From assembly GCA_004297305.1 (NCBI GenBank), contig SCTR01000010.1, positions 248,001-312,000 of the forward strand: a DNA stretch of 64,000 nucleotides. The letters are read 5' to 3'. A program made the translations under genes and the position numbers. This DNA is from Actinomycetota bacterium (lineage in GTDB: Bacteria > Actinomycetota > Actinomycetes > S36-B12 > FW305-bin1). Position 1 is the first letter of the stretch. Every line of letters starts with the position of its first letter. Positions 55,085 through 63,342 of this stretch are shown one piece after another. The notes below the pieces were generated by a model, which was given only the letters and a program-made list of their open reading frames with translations, had not been told where the DNA came from and made no database searches.

Positions 55085-55851
55085 GGCCGCTCCGGCGACG
55101 GACGCGACGGCGCCAGATCCGCCGCGCGGAAGCGGCCGCTCGGCGGGCGCTGGTCGATCAGCCGTAACAGAGCGGGCAGCACGGTGACCGGCTCCGGGCG
55201 ATCGGAGATGTCCTGTCCGGGAAAGGCCAACTGGTGCATCGCGGTCCGCATGTCGCCGGGATCGAAGGCGTAGCTGCGCAGGTCGGGTTCCTCCGCCGCC
55301 AGGACAGCCGACAGCTGATCGAGCGCGGCCTTGGATGCGCCGTACGCACCCCAACCGACGTAGGCCTCCGTGGCAGCGTCCGAACTGAGGTTGATCACCG
55401 TCCCCGCGGTGGCCCGCAAGTGCGGCAGCAGGAGCTGGAGCAAGGCAAGCGGAGCCACCGTATTGGTGTGCAGCACAGCGGCGAACGTCTCGATGTCATA
55501 GTCGCGCAAGGGTGGAAGCGGACTGGTCCCGAGCGTGCTCGCGTTGTTGACCACCAGGTCGAGCCGCCCGTACGCCGCGACCGCCGTGGCGATCGACTCG
55601 CGATGCGCCGGGTCGCCGACGTCACCGGCGATGGCGACGAGCCGTCCGGAACCGGTTCCCGCTGAAGGGACCTCCGCGATGTCGGTGGCGGCCTCGACTG
55701 CCGCCGCCAGCGCCCTGGGGTCGCGGCCGTCGATGATGACCGTCCAGCCTCGACCGCCCAGCGACCGGGCGAGTTCTCGGCCGAGGCCGCGGGAACCGCC
55801 GGTCACGACGGCGACGTGCGACGGCGATGCGACGGCCTGCTCCGATGCCAT
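55081..55851 (-). CDS. SDR-family oxidoreductase, SoxR-linked
   Basis: 256 residues from ATG 55851. NAD(P)-binding VVTGGSRGLGRELARSLG, NNAS in VVNNASTLGTS, and catalytic residues Ser (INLSSDAA) and YGASK in GAYGASKAALDQLSA. The substrate is unknown. The start codon lies seven bases after a TAGGCT -10 box and there is no ribosome site. Divergent from soxR across an 80-bp region with a MerR-type operator; translationally coupled to the QueA-like gene. Confidence 0.88.
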   Translation of the reverse strand: MASEQAVASPSHVAVVTGGSRGLGRELARSLGGRGWTVIIDGRDPRALAAAVEAATDIAEVPSAGTGSGRLVAIAGDVGDPAHRESIATAVAAYGRLDLVVNNASTLGTSPLPPLRDYDIETFAAVLHTNTVAPLALLQLLLPHLRATAGTVINLSSDAATEAYVGWGAYGASKAALDQLSAVLAAEEPDLRSYAFDPGDMRTAMHQLAFPGQDISDRPEPVTVLPALLRLIDQRPPSGRFRAADLAPSRPSPERP

Positions 55852-55858
55852 GAACGGG

Positions 55859-55889
55859 AGCCTAAAATCTGAAGTTGACTTCAAGTCAA
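55859..55889 (-). promoter_or_regulatory. SDR promoter with MerR/SoxR operator in a 19-bp spacer
   Basis: Minus strand: -35 TTGACT (55884-55889), exactly 19 bp, then -10 TAGGCT (55859-55864), seven bases before ATG. The long spacer holds the perfect dyad TGAAGT-CA-ACTTCA (55870-55883 approx.), and TTGACTTCAAGTCAA (55875-55889) is a second overlapping palindrome. A 19-bp spacer with a central dyad is the classic arrangement for MerR-family activators, and soxR is the adjacent divergent gene. Confidence 0.75.
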
Positions 55890-55918
55890 TATCGCTGGAG
55901 CAGGCCAGTGCCGCGTCC

Positions 55919-55924
55919 TATCAT
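55919..55924 (+). promoter_or_regulatory. soxR -10 box, leaderless type
   Basis: TATCAT seven bases before GTG 55932. The -35 region (about 55896) is poor. It supports GTG 55932 as the start over ATG 55953. Confidence 0.4.
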
Positions 55925-55931
55925 CGCGGTC

Positions 55932-56396
55932 GTGGCCTCCGTCGACGACCCGATGACCGTGGGAGAGGTCGCCGCACGATCGGGTCTGTCGCCTTCCGCA
56001 CTGCGGTTCTACGAACGCGAAGGCCTGATCGAAGCTCATCGCACCGCCGGAGGGCAGCGGCGTTACGAACGAGCGGTACTGCGGCGGTTGGCGTTCATCC
56101 GCGCGGCCCGGACGGTCGGCATCGGCCTGACCGAGGTCCGGGCAGCCCTCGACACGCTGCCGTCGTCGCGAACCCCGACGCGAGCCGACTGGTCCCGGAT
56201 CTCCCGGCTCTGGCGGGCTCGGCTGGACGCCGACATCGACGCGCTCGTTGCGCTGCGCGACGGCCTGGACTCGTGCATCGGCTGCGGTTGCCTGTCGCTA
56301 CGACGATGCCGACTGTCCAACCCCGACGACCGGGCAGCGACGGCCGGCCCGGGTGCGGCCTTCCTGCCCCGCCGGCTCCGCGACGCCGAACCGTGA
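55932..56396 (+). CDS. soxR: Redox-sensitive transcriptional activator SoxR
   Basis: 154 residues. MerR winged helix MTVGEVAARSGLSPSALRFY with EREGLIEAHRTAGGQRRYER, a dimerisation helix, and the 2Fe-2S cysteine pattern C-x2-C-x-C-x5-C in CIGCGCLSLRRC, the hallmark of SoxR. It senses redox-cycling compounds or superoxide through cluster oxidation. The operator lies between it and the divergent SDR/QueA-like operon, its probable target. Its stop overlaps the arfB start (GTGA). Confidence 0.93.
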   Translation: MASVDDPMTVGEVAARSGLSPSALRFYEREGLIEAHRTAGGQRRYERAVLRRLAFIRAARTVGIGLTEVRAALDTLPSSRTPTRADWSRISRLWRARLDADIDALVALRDGLDSCIGCGCLSLRRCRLSNPDDRAATAGPGAAFLPRRLRDAEP

Positions 56397-56821
56397 CCGA
56401 ACCCCTGCTCGTGCGGCCCGGAGTGGTCATCCCCGCCGCCGAGTTGTCGTGGCGTTTCTCCCGTTCGTCCGGGCCGGGCGGCCAGTCGGTGAACACGACG
56501 GATTCTCGGGTGTCGTTGTCGTATGACGTCCAGCGCGGTACGGCGCTGCCGGCCGCGCTGCGTGACCGCGCGCTGGCCCGGCTGGGTGACCGCCTCGCCG
56601 ACGGCGTACTCACTGTTCACGCCGAGCGGGAACGATCTCAACTGTTGAACCGGCAGGCCGCGCTGCACCGGCTGGCCCGGCTACTGCGGGAGGCGACCGA
56701 TCCACCCGGCCCGCGCCGTAGCCCGACACGGCCCGGCCTCGGTGCCGTCGAGCGACGGTTGAAATCGAAACAACGCCGCGGTCTCACCAAACGACTACGA
56801 GGACCCGTCGCCGACGACTGA
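56393..56821 (+). CDS. arfB: Alternative ribosome-rescue factor ArfB (peptidyl-tRNA hydrolase YaeJ)
   Basis: 142 residues. The GGQ domain is visible as FSRSSGPGGQSVNTTDSRVS, followed by LSYDV and the basic C-terminal tail (RRLKSKQRRGLTKRLRG) that enters the mRNA channel of stalled ribosomes. It releases nascent chains from ribosomes without a stop codon. GTG 56393 overlaps the soxR stop by four bases, so it is translationally coupled to soxR, an unexpected partnership linking ribosome rescue to redox sensing. Confidence 0.92.
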   Translation: MTEPLLVRPGVVIPAAELSWRFSRSSGPGGQSVNTTDSRVSLSYDVQRGTALPAALRDRALARLGDRLADGVLTVHAERERSQLLNRQAALHRLARLLREATDPPGPRRSPTRPGLGAVERRLKSKQRRGLTKRLRGPVADD

Positions 56822-56977
56822 CTCACCGCGGCGGACGTGCACCGGTCACCGCCGTACCGGACACGGCCGCGGCGGACACCGCTGCGGCGGCAAACCCGGG
56901 TCCCGCGCGACCTATGGTCAACTCGGGGGCGACTGTGTACGGTAAACCGCGTTGCCTCTGTCCCACGAACGTTCTTG

Positions 56978-57004
56978 AACGCCCGCGGTCTGGTAGCGGG
57001 CGTT
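56978..57004 (+). promoter_or_regulatory. Hairpin in the cold-shock gene leader
   Basis: Perfect 9-bp stem AACGCCCGC/GCGGGCGTT with a 9-base loop, followed by TTCGTCGT, about 88 bases before the start codon. It may act as an attenuator or as a temperature-responsive leader structure; the 270-bp gap before the gene is long enough for a structured 5' leader. Confidence 0.45.
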
Positions 57005-57091
57005 TCGTCGTATTCCCCCAGGATCGGCCGCGGGACACCGGCACCGGCGTGCGCCGTGCACGTCCGAACCCCGCAGCACAGGAGTAGGAAC

Positions 57092-57295
57092 ATGCCACAG
57101 GGCACAGTCAAGTGGTTCAACGCCGACAAGGGTTTCGGTTTCATCGCCCAGGACGGCGGCGGGCCGGATGTCTTCGTTCACTTCAGCGCCATCGTCGCCG
57201 ACGGCTACCGCAGCCTCGATGAGAACCAGCGCGTCGAGTTCGAAATCACGCAGGGCCAGAAGGGCCCGCAGGCCGACAGCGTTCGAGCCATCTGA
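57092..57295 (+). CDS. Cold-shock protein, CspA family
   Basis: 67-residue single OB-fold RNA chaperone. RNP-1 KGFGFI and RNP-2 VFVHF are intact: [20 protein letters not shown] and [17 protein letters not shown] 57092 follows GGAGTAGGAAC. A long leader with a hairpin lies upstream and a strong terminator follows, so it is a single-gene transcription unit. Confidence 0.96.
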   Translation: MPQGTVKWFNADKGFGFIAQDGGGPDVFVHFSAIVADGYRSLDENQRVEFEITQGQKGPQADSVRAI

Positions 57296-57316
57296 CGCGA
57301 CGTCCAGTTTTCGATT

Positions 57317-57352
57317 GAGCGCACCCCCGCGGCAATCCGTGGGGGTGCGCTC
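57317..57352. terminator. Strong hairpin terminator after the cold-shock gene
   Basis: 16-bp stem GAGCGCACCCCCGCGG against CCGTGGGGGTGCGCTC with one G-U pair and a CAAT loop, 22 bases after the stop. There is no long T tract, as is usual in actinomycetes. It also lies 35 bases past the stop of the convergent DUF3817 gene and could serve both. Confidence 0.8.
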
Positions 57353-57387
57353 TATCGCGGGCCGGGTTTCGGCGGCGGCCTGAAACC

Positions 57388-57729
57388 TCAGCCGGACGTC
57401 GCCGGCGCCCGGGAACTGGCCTCGGCTAGTTGCGCCTCGACCCGATGGCTCACCCACCGCTCCGCGAAGAACGAGGCGAACGGCACCGTGCCGGCGAGCG
57501 CGACGAGGATCAACCGCCACAGCGGCCACCGGAGCCGGAAGCCGAGATCGAGCGCGGTCACGACGTACACCACGAACAGCCAACCGTGCGCGACCCAGCC
57601 GACCGAGTACAACCCGGTCTCGCGCAACGATGACACCGTCAGGCTGTAACACAGCGCCAGTGTCATCACCGCGAGCACGACACCGGTGAGCCACGCCATC
57701 ACCCGGTAGCGCAGCAGCGCACCCCGCAT
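57388..57729 (-). CDS. DUF3817 membrane protein
   Basis: 113 residues with three hydrophobic helices (VMAWLTGVVLAVMTLALCYS, VGWVAHGWLFVVYVVTALDL, LWRLILVALAGTVPFASFF), the conserved histidine in AHGW, and FFAERWV, as in actinobacterial DUF3817/YdzA-like proteins. ATG 57729 has a GGAGATGG site. Function unknown. Confidence 0.85.
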   Translation of the reverse strand: MRGALLRYRVMAWLTGVVLAVMTLALCYSLTVSSLRETGLYSVGWVAHGWLFVVYVVTALDLGFRLRWPLWRLILVALAGTVPFASFFAERWVSHRVEAQLAEASSRAPATSG

Positions 57730-57843
57730 GCCATCTCCTCCTGCCCAGCCGTCCAACCGTCCCCCTACTGTCGCGCGCCGTGCCGGGCAGCCGCCGGGCG
57801 CCCCTGCATCCGGTGGCACCGGACTGCCGGATCGGACTTCCGA

Positions 57844-58641
57844 TCAGGTCTGCTCGACCGAGCGGGCCGGGGCGGGCGTAGCAGCCCCGGCGGCATCGGC
57901 TCGGGCGCGGCGAAGGTCGTCGCGCAGCCAGCGAGCCCACAGCAGGACCGCGAACAGCGCGAAGATCCACCACTGCACCGCGTACGCCGCGTTCTGCAAC
58001 GGCCAGCCGGGCGTCGGCGTTGCGACCGTGATCGCGACCGGAGCCGGGGCCGTCGCGGGAGCCGGCGCCGTCGCAGTGGCGAGCACCAGACCGCCTCGCA
58101 GCGGGACGTCCACGCGGTCGGCCACCAGATCCCGACTGATCGCTGTCGGCGCGCCGACGCCGGTCGCGCCGCGATAGAAGGACTCCCACCCCTGGAGCAC
58201 GCCGGTGACCTCGACCTCACCGGCGGGGACGGCCGCGGCCGGGTCCTGCGGATCGGCGACCCAGCCGCGCACGATCGCCACGGCGGTCCCGTCGTCCAGC
58301 AGCAGCGGGGAGACCACCCAACTGCCGGTGCGCCCCGCAGCATCGGTGCGGTTGGCGACGGTCACCTGGCCGGTGGTGGCGAAGCGGCCGCGCGCGACGA
58401 CCGGCCGGCCGAGCGCCGTCCCGGACGCGTCGTCGCCGGCCGCGACCAGGCTGGCGACCGGAACCGGGGCCGCCAAGGCGGCCGCCTCGGCGTGACGCAG
58501 CTGCTGGGCCCGCTCGAACTGCCAGAAGCCGAGCAGCCCGCACAGCACCACGGCGGCGATCGCCGCTGCCGTCAGACCGACCCAGCGCGGCGTGAACAGC
58601 ACCCCGGACACCTCGGCGCGCACCTGGTCCGCCCGGTTCAT
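57844..58641 (-). CDS. SURF1-family cytochrome oxidase assembly protein
   Basis: 265 residues. N-terminal helix (VGLTAAAIAAVVLCGLLGFW followed by QFERAQQL), an external domain with GRFATTGQVTVANR, GSWVVSPLLLDDGTAVAIVR and GWVADP, and a C-terminal helix (YAVQWWIFALFAVLLWARWL), the two-helix SURF1 layout. Assists heme a insertion into aa3-type oxidases. ATG 58641 overlaps the stop of the small membrane protein upstream. Confidence 0.9.
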   Translation of the reverse strand: MNRADQVRAEVSGVLFTPRWVGLTAAAIAAVVLCGLLGFWQFERAQQLRHAEAAALAAPVPVASLVAAGDDASGTALGRPVVARGRFATTGQVTVANRTDAAGRTGSWVVSPLLLDDGTAVAIVRGWVADPQDPAAAVPAGEVEVTGVLQGWESFYRGATGVGAPTAISRDLVADRVDVPLRGGLVLATATAPAPATAPAPVAITVATPTPGWPLQNAAYAVQWWIFALFAVLLWARWLRDDLRRARADAAGAATPAPARSVEQT

Positions 58642-58955
58642 CCGCCCGGCGTACGCCGAGCTGGGCCGCCCTGCCCGTCCGCAGCGTCCGACGCCGGACC
58701 GTCGGCGCCGTCGGGCCGCGGTCCGGGAGACGAGGTGGACTCGGACTCCGACCCCTGGACCGGCGGCTCGAAGGTGGGCGGTACCCGGCGCAGGTGACGG
58801 GTCATCGACCGGCCGAGGATGATCACCGCCGCGATCAGCACGATGAACGACAGCAGCCCCAGCAGGCCCGGCGTCACGCGACTCGCGTCGATCGGCGCCG
58901 ACCCAGCTGGCGCCGACGGGCTGGGGGTCGCCGCGAGCGCCGCCAACAGCGTCAT
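58638..58955 (-). CDS. Small single-helix membrane protein
   Basis: 105 residues: short Pro/Ser/Ala-rich N-terminus, one helix ([20 protein letters not shown]), a basic [17 protein letters not shown], then an acidic disordered tail. Its start overlaps the mca stop and its stop overlaps the SURF1 start, both by four bases. This protein type regularly accompanies mca in actinomycetes. Function unknown. Confidence 0.8.
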   Translation of the reverse strand: MTLLAALAATPSPSAPAGSAPIDASRVTPGLLGLLSFIVLIAAVIILGRSMTRHLRRVPPTFEPPVQGSESESTSSPGPRPDGADGPASDAADGQGGPARRTPGG

Positions 58956-59923
58956 GCCGACTCCTGCCGGCCTGGCGCCTCGCGCAGACCGGCGAACAAG
59001 TCGTCCTCTGGCAGCTGCGTCGCCACCCGTGACCGCGCCAGTTCGAACTCCTCGTACGGCGCGACCTCCTGTTGCAGTTCCAACGGCGCGGCGAACCAGA
59101 ACCCGGTGGGATCGACCTGCGTCGCATGCGCCCGCAACGCGTCGTCGCGGACCGGGAAGTACTCGGCGCATTCGACCCGGGTGGTGATCCGCTCGGCGTC
59201 CTCCGGGCGATCCTCCCAGCGCTGCAGCCACGGCCCGTACGGCGATTCCAACTCGGCGGCGAGCATCGCCTCGTGCAGCGCGAGCAGCGAACGCTTGCTG
59301 CGGCCGTTGTAGTAGAGCTTCGACGGCTGCCACGGCTGACCCATCCCCGGGTACCTCGCCGGGTCGCCGGCTGCCTCGAACGCCGCCACGCTGACCTCGT
59401 GGCAGCGGATGTGGTCGGGGTGCGGATAGCCGCCGTGTTCGTCGTACGTCGTCATGACGTGCGGCCGGAACTCGCGGACCAGCGCCACGAGCGGCCCGGT
59501 GACGTCGTCCAGCGGCAACGCCGCGAAGCAGCCGGCGGGCAACGGCGGCAGCGGATCGCCTTCGGGCAGACCCGAATCGATGAACCCCAGCCAGGCGTGC
59601 CGCACACCGAGGATGCGCGCCGCGGCGGCCATCTCGGCGCGCCGGACCGCCGGCATGTCGGTGCGGGCGGCTTCGGAATCCGCTGCCGGGTTGAGGATGT
59701 CGCCGCGCTCGCCACCGGTGCAGGACACGACGAGCACCTCGACACCTTCGGCGACGTACCGAGCTGTCGTGGCCGCGCCCTTGCTGGACTCGTCGTCGGG
59801 ATGCGCGTGGACCGCCATGAGGCGCAACCGATCCCCGTCGGCCGCAGTCGCGCCGGGCGTGGCAGCCGCGCTCGCGCGGGTGGTGGCCTCGTCGGTGGGG
59901 GCCTGTCCGGAGTTGCCGACCAC
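58952..59923 (-). CDS. mca: Mycothiol S-conjugate amidase
   Basis: 323-residue zinc amidase of the LmbE/PIG-L family. Zinc ligands in [12 protein letters not shown] (His, Asp, Asp) and [26 protein letters not shown] is a standard block. The length and C-terminal [20 protein letters not shown] distinguish Mca from MshB. It cleaves mycothiol conjugates for export as mercapturic acids. GTG 59923 follows GGAGGGAGG. First gene of the coupled mca/small protein/SURF1 operon. Confidence 0.93.
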   Translation of the reverse strand: MVGNSGQAPTDEATTRASAAATPGATAADGDRLRLMAVHAHPDDESSKGAATTARYVAEGVEVLVVSCTGGERGDILNPAADSEAARTDMPAVRRAEMAAAARILGVRHAWLGFIDSGLPEGDPLPPLPAGCFAALPLDDVTGPLVALVREFRPHVMTTYDEHGGYPHPDHIRCHEVSVAAFEAAGDPARYPGMGQPWQPSKLYYNGRSKRSLLALHEAMLAAELESPYGPWLQRWEDRPEDAERITTRVECAEYFPVRDDALRAHATQVDPTGFWFAAPLELQQEVAPYEEFELARSRVATQLPEDDLFAGLREAPGRQESA

Positions 59924-60037
59924 TGCTGTGCCTCCCTCCGCCGGTCCTGATTGCCGTCGAGATTAGTCTGGCGGCAGGCTCTCCCCGACGCCCGCCCCGA
60001 CCGGGCCGCGAGCGGCCAGGGATCGATCAAGGGACCG

Positions 60038-60502
60038 ATGACGCGGACAGACCTGCCGGCCAACCTGCGACTGCGGTACGGCGTGCGGGGCCGCCCGGCG
60101 TGGGTCGTACCGGTGATCGTGATGGCGGTCGCGATCCTGGTCGGCGCCGGCGGACTGGTCGCGCTGCGGCTGACCGACCAGCCGGTCAGGAGCACGCTGC
60201 TGACCTGGCGCGTGGTGGCGGCGGACCGCGTCGACGTCACCTTCGAGGTACGCCGGCCCGCCGACCAGCCGGTGGTCTGCGTCCTGCGGGCGCAGGACGC
60301 CGACCACGTCGACGTCGGTTACGCCGAGCTGACGCTGCCGGCGGGGACGGCGTACGAGCAACCGACCTTCCGGCTGCGGACCCTCGCCCCGGCGTTCGCC
60401 GCCGAGGTGCTCGGCTGCGGCGCCGGGGCGCGACCCCGCGATGTCCCCCCGCCGCAGTTCCCACCCGGAGTCGCGCCACCCCCGCAGCCCTGGGCCGGCT
60501 GA
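60038..60502 (+). CDS. DUF4307 membrane protein
   Basis: 154 residues from ATG 60038 (AAGGGACC site). One N-terminal helix (WVVPVIVMAVAILVGAGGLV), an external beta domain with LLTWRVVAADRVDVTFEVRR and VVCVLRAQDADHVDVGYAEL, and a proline-rich end. DUF4307 proteins are encoded between mca and greA throughout actinomycetes, exactly as here. Function unknown. Confidence 0.85.
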   Translation: MTRTDLPANLRLRYGVRGRPAWVVPVIVMAVAILVGAGGLVALRLTDQPVRSTLLTWRVVAADRVDVTFEVRRPADQPVVCVLRAQDADHVDVGYAELTLPAGTAYEQPTFRLRTLAPAFAAEVLGCGAGARPRDVPPPQFPPGVAPPPQPWAG

Positions 60503-60701
60503 GTCGGGCCCAGCCGGGTCGATACGGCCTGGATGCGTCGGCGACAGCCCGGACCGGATTGACGGCGGGCTCTCCGGCAGGCGACGGGCTACCCTCGATG
60601 TTTCCCCACGGCGAGCGGGTACCCCGTGGGCCGGACCGCACGTCGGTGCCGGCCGTCCGCCATCCCGACCGCCTGTTGTCGCCGACCCCGACGGAGTTCC
60701 C

Positions 60702-61202
60702 GTGAGCAACCCCACCGATCAGGACGTCACGTGGCTCACCCAGGACGCCTACGACCGGCTGCGCAGCGAGCTCGAGGACCGCACCGGCGCCCGGCGTACC
60801 GAGATCGTGAAGCGGATCGAGGCCGCGCGCGAGGAGGGTGACCTCAAGGAGAACGGCGGCTACCACGCCGCCAAGGAGGAGCAGGGCAAGAACGAGGCCC
60901 GGGTGCGCGAGTTGCAGCACCTGCTGGAGCACTCCCGGGTCGGCGCCCCGTCCTCTGCCGACGACGAAGTCGCCCCCGGCAAGGTCGTCACGGTCCGCTT
61001 CCCGTCGTTCGACGAGGAGGAGACGTTCCTGCTCGGCTCACGCGAGGAGGCGGCTCACGCGACCGTCGAGGTCTACTCGCCGACGTCACCGCTGGGCGCC
61101 GCCGTGCTCGGGACGAAGGTCGGGGACGCGACGACCTACACCCTGGCCAATGGCAAGCAGATGGCCGTCGAGGTGCTCGCCGTCGCGCCGTACGGCGGCT
61201 GA
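60702..61202 (+). CDS. greA: Transcription elongation factor GreA
   Basis: 166 residues. N-terminal coiled coil with the acidic tip (ARRTEIVKRIEAAREEGDLK followed by ENGGYHAAKEEQGKNEARV), and the C-terminal FKBP-like domain ending SPLGAAVLGTKVGDATTYTL. It inserts into the RNA polymerase secondary channel to rescue backtracked complexes. GTG 60702 has a CGGAG site; in-frame upstream sequence is non-coding. A terminator follows. Confidence 0.95.
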   Translation: MSNPTDQDVTWLTQDAYDRLRSELEDRTGARRTEIVKRIEAAREEGDLKENGGYHAAKEEQGKNEARVRELQHLLEHSRVGAPSSADDEVAPGKVVTVRFPSFDEEETFLLGSREEAAHATVEVYSPTSPLGAAVLGTKVGDATTYTLANGKQMAVEVLAVAPYGG

Positions 61203-61217
61203 CCCGCCCGCTCAACG

Positions 61218-61253
61218 CGATGGGCCCGCCCCCACCGGGGGACGGGCCCATCG
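61218..61253. terminator. greA terminator hairpin
   Basis: Perfect 11-bp stem CGATGGGCCCG/CGGGCCCATCG; the loop itself can pair (CCCC/GGGG). Begins 16 bases after the greA stop. Also 34 bases beyond the stop of the convergent ABC permease gene, so it may be bidirectional. Confidence 0.8.
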
Positions 61254-61286
61254 TGTGTGCGCCGCAACCGGCACCATCGGCCCGGC

Positions 61287-62132
61287 TCAGCGAGCGGTCG
61301 CTCCCCGATACCGGCGGACCGACAACGGGACGAAGATCAACAGCAGGATCAACGAGCTGAGCACCGTCCACAACGTCGCGTGCGTCATCGGCCACGAATC
61401 GCCGGGCAAACCGGTCGGGTTCCCGAACAGCTCACGGGCGGCGAGGCTGGCCGCGGACACCGGATTCCATTCGGCGACCGGCTGCAACCACGACGGCATT
61501 CCCTCGATCGGGACGAACGCGCTGGAGATGAACGTCACCGGAAACAGCCAGATGAATCCCGCCGTGTTGGCTGTCTCGGTGTTCGGGACGAGCATGCCGA
61601 CCCAGGTCCCGATCCAGGCGAAGGCATAGGCGAACAACAGCAAGAGCGCGAACGCGGCGACCGCATTGCCGAAGCCGTTCTCGATGCGCCATCCGATGAT
61701 CAGACCGGTGACGGCCAGCACAACGAACTGCAACAGGTTGCGCACCGCGTCGCCGGCCGTGCGGCCGACGAGCACCGCCGACACCGACATCGGCAGGGAG
61801 CGGAAGCGGTCGATCAGGCCCTTGGACATGTCCTCGGCGAAGCCGACCGTCGAGGCCGCTGCCGCGAAGGCCACGGTCTGCGCCATGATCCCGGGCAGCA
61901 GGAACGACACGTAGTCGCCACCTCCTGGCACCGGAATGGCCCCGCCGAAGACGTAAGCGAACAGCAGCACGAACATGATCGACTGCACGATCGCGAAGAC
62001 GAAGAGCTCCGGAATCCTGGTGGAGCGCAAGAGGTTGCGCTTAGTGACCTCCAGGCCGTCCTGCACGCTCCAGCCCCAGATCGGCCGTCGGCGCACGGGA
62101 ACCTGCGCGATGGCCGTGGTGGTGGCCGTCAT
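61287..62132 (-). CDS. ABC-2 type exporter permease (DrrB-like)
   Basis: 281 residues. Six helices typical of ABC-2 permeases, with LFVFAIVQSIMFVLLFAYVF first, VSFLLPGIMAQTVAFAAAAS second, and the family motif DRFRSLPMSVSAVLVGRTAG in the cytoplasmic loop. ATG 62132 overlaps the ATPase stop (ATGA). It pairs with the DrrA-like ATPase to export a lipid, antibiotic or similar hydrophobic compound; the substrate is unknown. Confidence 0.92.
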   Translation of the reverse strand: MTATTTAIAQVPVRRRPIWGWSVQDGLEVTKRNLLRSTRIPELFVFAIVQSIMFVLLFAYVFGGAIPVPGGGDYVSFLLPGIMAQTVAFAAAASTVGFAEDMSKGLIDRFRSLPMSVSAVLVGRTAGDAVRNLLQFVVLAVTGLIIGWRIENGFGNAVAAFALLLLFAYAFAWIGTWVGMLVPNTETANTAGFIWLFPVTFISSAFVPIEGMPSWLQPVAEWNPVSAASLAARELFGNPTGLPGDSWPMTHATLWTVLSSLILLLIFVPLSVRRYRGATAR

Positions 62133-63133
62133 CGTGAACCTCCCTTCCGGCCGCGGCGCCCGCGACCGTCGGCTTCCTCCGGAGCGGCGACCTCGGCCGC
62201 GTGCCCGGTGATGGACAAGAAGACGTCGTCCAGCGTCGGCCGGCGCAAGACCACGTCGTCCAACGCGATCCCGGCGCCGTCGAGGACCCGGATCGCTTCG
62301 ATCAGCACCGTCGAACCACCGTCGACCGGAGCGGACACCCGGCGGGTGTCCTCGTCGCCGACGACATCGCCCCGAGCAAGGCCGCGCAACGCCGCGACGG
62401 CATCGCCGATCTGCGCCCGGTCGCGCACCACCAGCTCGACGACGTCGCCGCCGACCTGGGTCTTGAGTTCGTCGCTGGTCCCCTGCGCGATGACCCGGCC
62501 GTGGTCGATGACGCAGATCGACTCCGCCAGCTGGTCGGCCTCCTCCAGGTACTGCGTGGTGAGCAGCACCGTCGTCCCGCCCGACACCAATTCCTGGATC
62601 ACTGCCCACAGGGCCAGCCGGGAACGCGGGTCCAGCCCGGTCGTCGGCTCGTCCAGGAACAGGATCTTCGGGTGCGCCACCAACGACGCCGCCAGGTCCA
62701 GGCGACGACGCATGCCTCCTGAATAGCCCTTGGCGATGCGGTCGGCCGACTCGACCAGATCGAACTGGGCGAGCAGTTCGGTCGCCCGCTGCCGGCTCCA
62801 GTCCGGATCGAGATGGTAGAGCTTGCCGACCATCTCGAGGTTCTCCCGGCCGGTCAGATATTCGTCAACTGCGGCGTACTGCCCGGTGAGGCCGATGCTG
62901 CGGCGTACGGCGTCGGGCTGCCTGGCCACGTCGAAACCGGCGACGTGAGCTCGCCCGGCGTCGGCCTGCAGCAACGTCGTCAGGATCCGTACGCAGGTCG
63001 TCTTGCCTGCCCCGTTCGGACCAAGCAGGCCGAGCACGCGGCCCTCCTCGACGACCAGGTCGAGTCCGTCGAGTGCGGTGACCTCGCTGCCGTAGCGCTT
63101 CACCAGGCCCTCGGCGACGATCGCCTCGGTCAT
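62129..63133 (-). CDS. ABC exporter ATPase (DrrA-like)
   Basis: 334 residues. Walker A GPNGAGKTT, Q-loop LTGQYAAVDEYLTGRENLEM (DrrA-type), signature YSGGMRRRLDLAASL, Walker B ILFLDEPTTGLD, H-loop replaced by Q in LLTTQYLEEADQL as is usual in this group. The C-terminal domain after residue 230 (DAVAALRGLARGDVV, RRPTLDDVFLSITG) is the DrrA-specific tail. ATG 63133 has a GGGGAG site. Confidence 0.93.
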   Translation of the reverse strand: MTEAIVAEGLVKRYGSEVTALDGLDLVVEEGRVLGLLGPNGAGKTTCVRILTTLLQADAGRAHVAGFDVARQPDAVRRSIGLTGQYAAVDEYLTGRENLEMVGKLYHLDPDWSRQRATELLAQFDLVESADRIAKGYSGGMRRRLDLAASLVAHPKILFLDEPTTGLDPRSRLALWAVIQELVSGGTTVLLTTQYLEEADQLAESICVIDHGRVIAQGTSDELKTQVGGDVVELVVRDRAQIGDAVAALRGLARGDVVGDEDTRRVSAPVDGGSTVLIEAIRVLDGAGIALDDVVLRRPTLDDVFLSITGHAAEVAAPEEADGRGRRGRKGGSR

Positions 63134-63145
63134 GACTGTCTCCCC

Positions 63146-63262
63146 TCGTTGTTGCTCGGGTCGTTGTTGCTCGGTCGTTGTTGCGTCAGGTCGTGGACAC
63201 CTGGCCGTGTGGGCACCGGCGTCGTGGACACCCGCCGGGATGGGCACCTGGCCGTGGTGCGC
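63146..63262. repeat. Tandem repeats in the leader of the ABC exporter operon
   Basis: TCGTTGTTGCTCGG occurs at 63146-63159 and 63161-63174, with a third partial copy at 63175. Immediately after come GTCGTGGACACC twice and GGGCACC-type partial copies to about 63262. The repeats occupy most of the 209-bp space between the ABC ATPase start and the DUF2089 stop. Confidence 0.7.
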
Positions 63263-63342
63263 ACGGCCGTCGGGGTGCGTGCTGGAAACGAACCTAGAGA
63301 ATCGATCAGACAATCCGCCCGGCAGTTTGCCGGGACAGCAGG

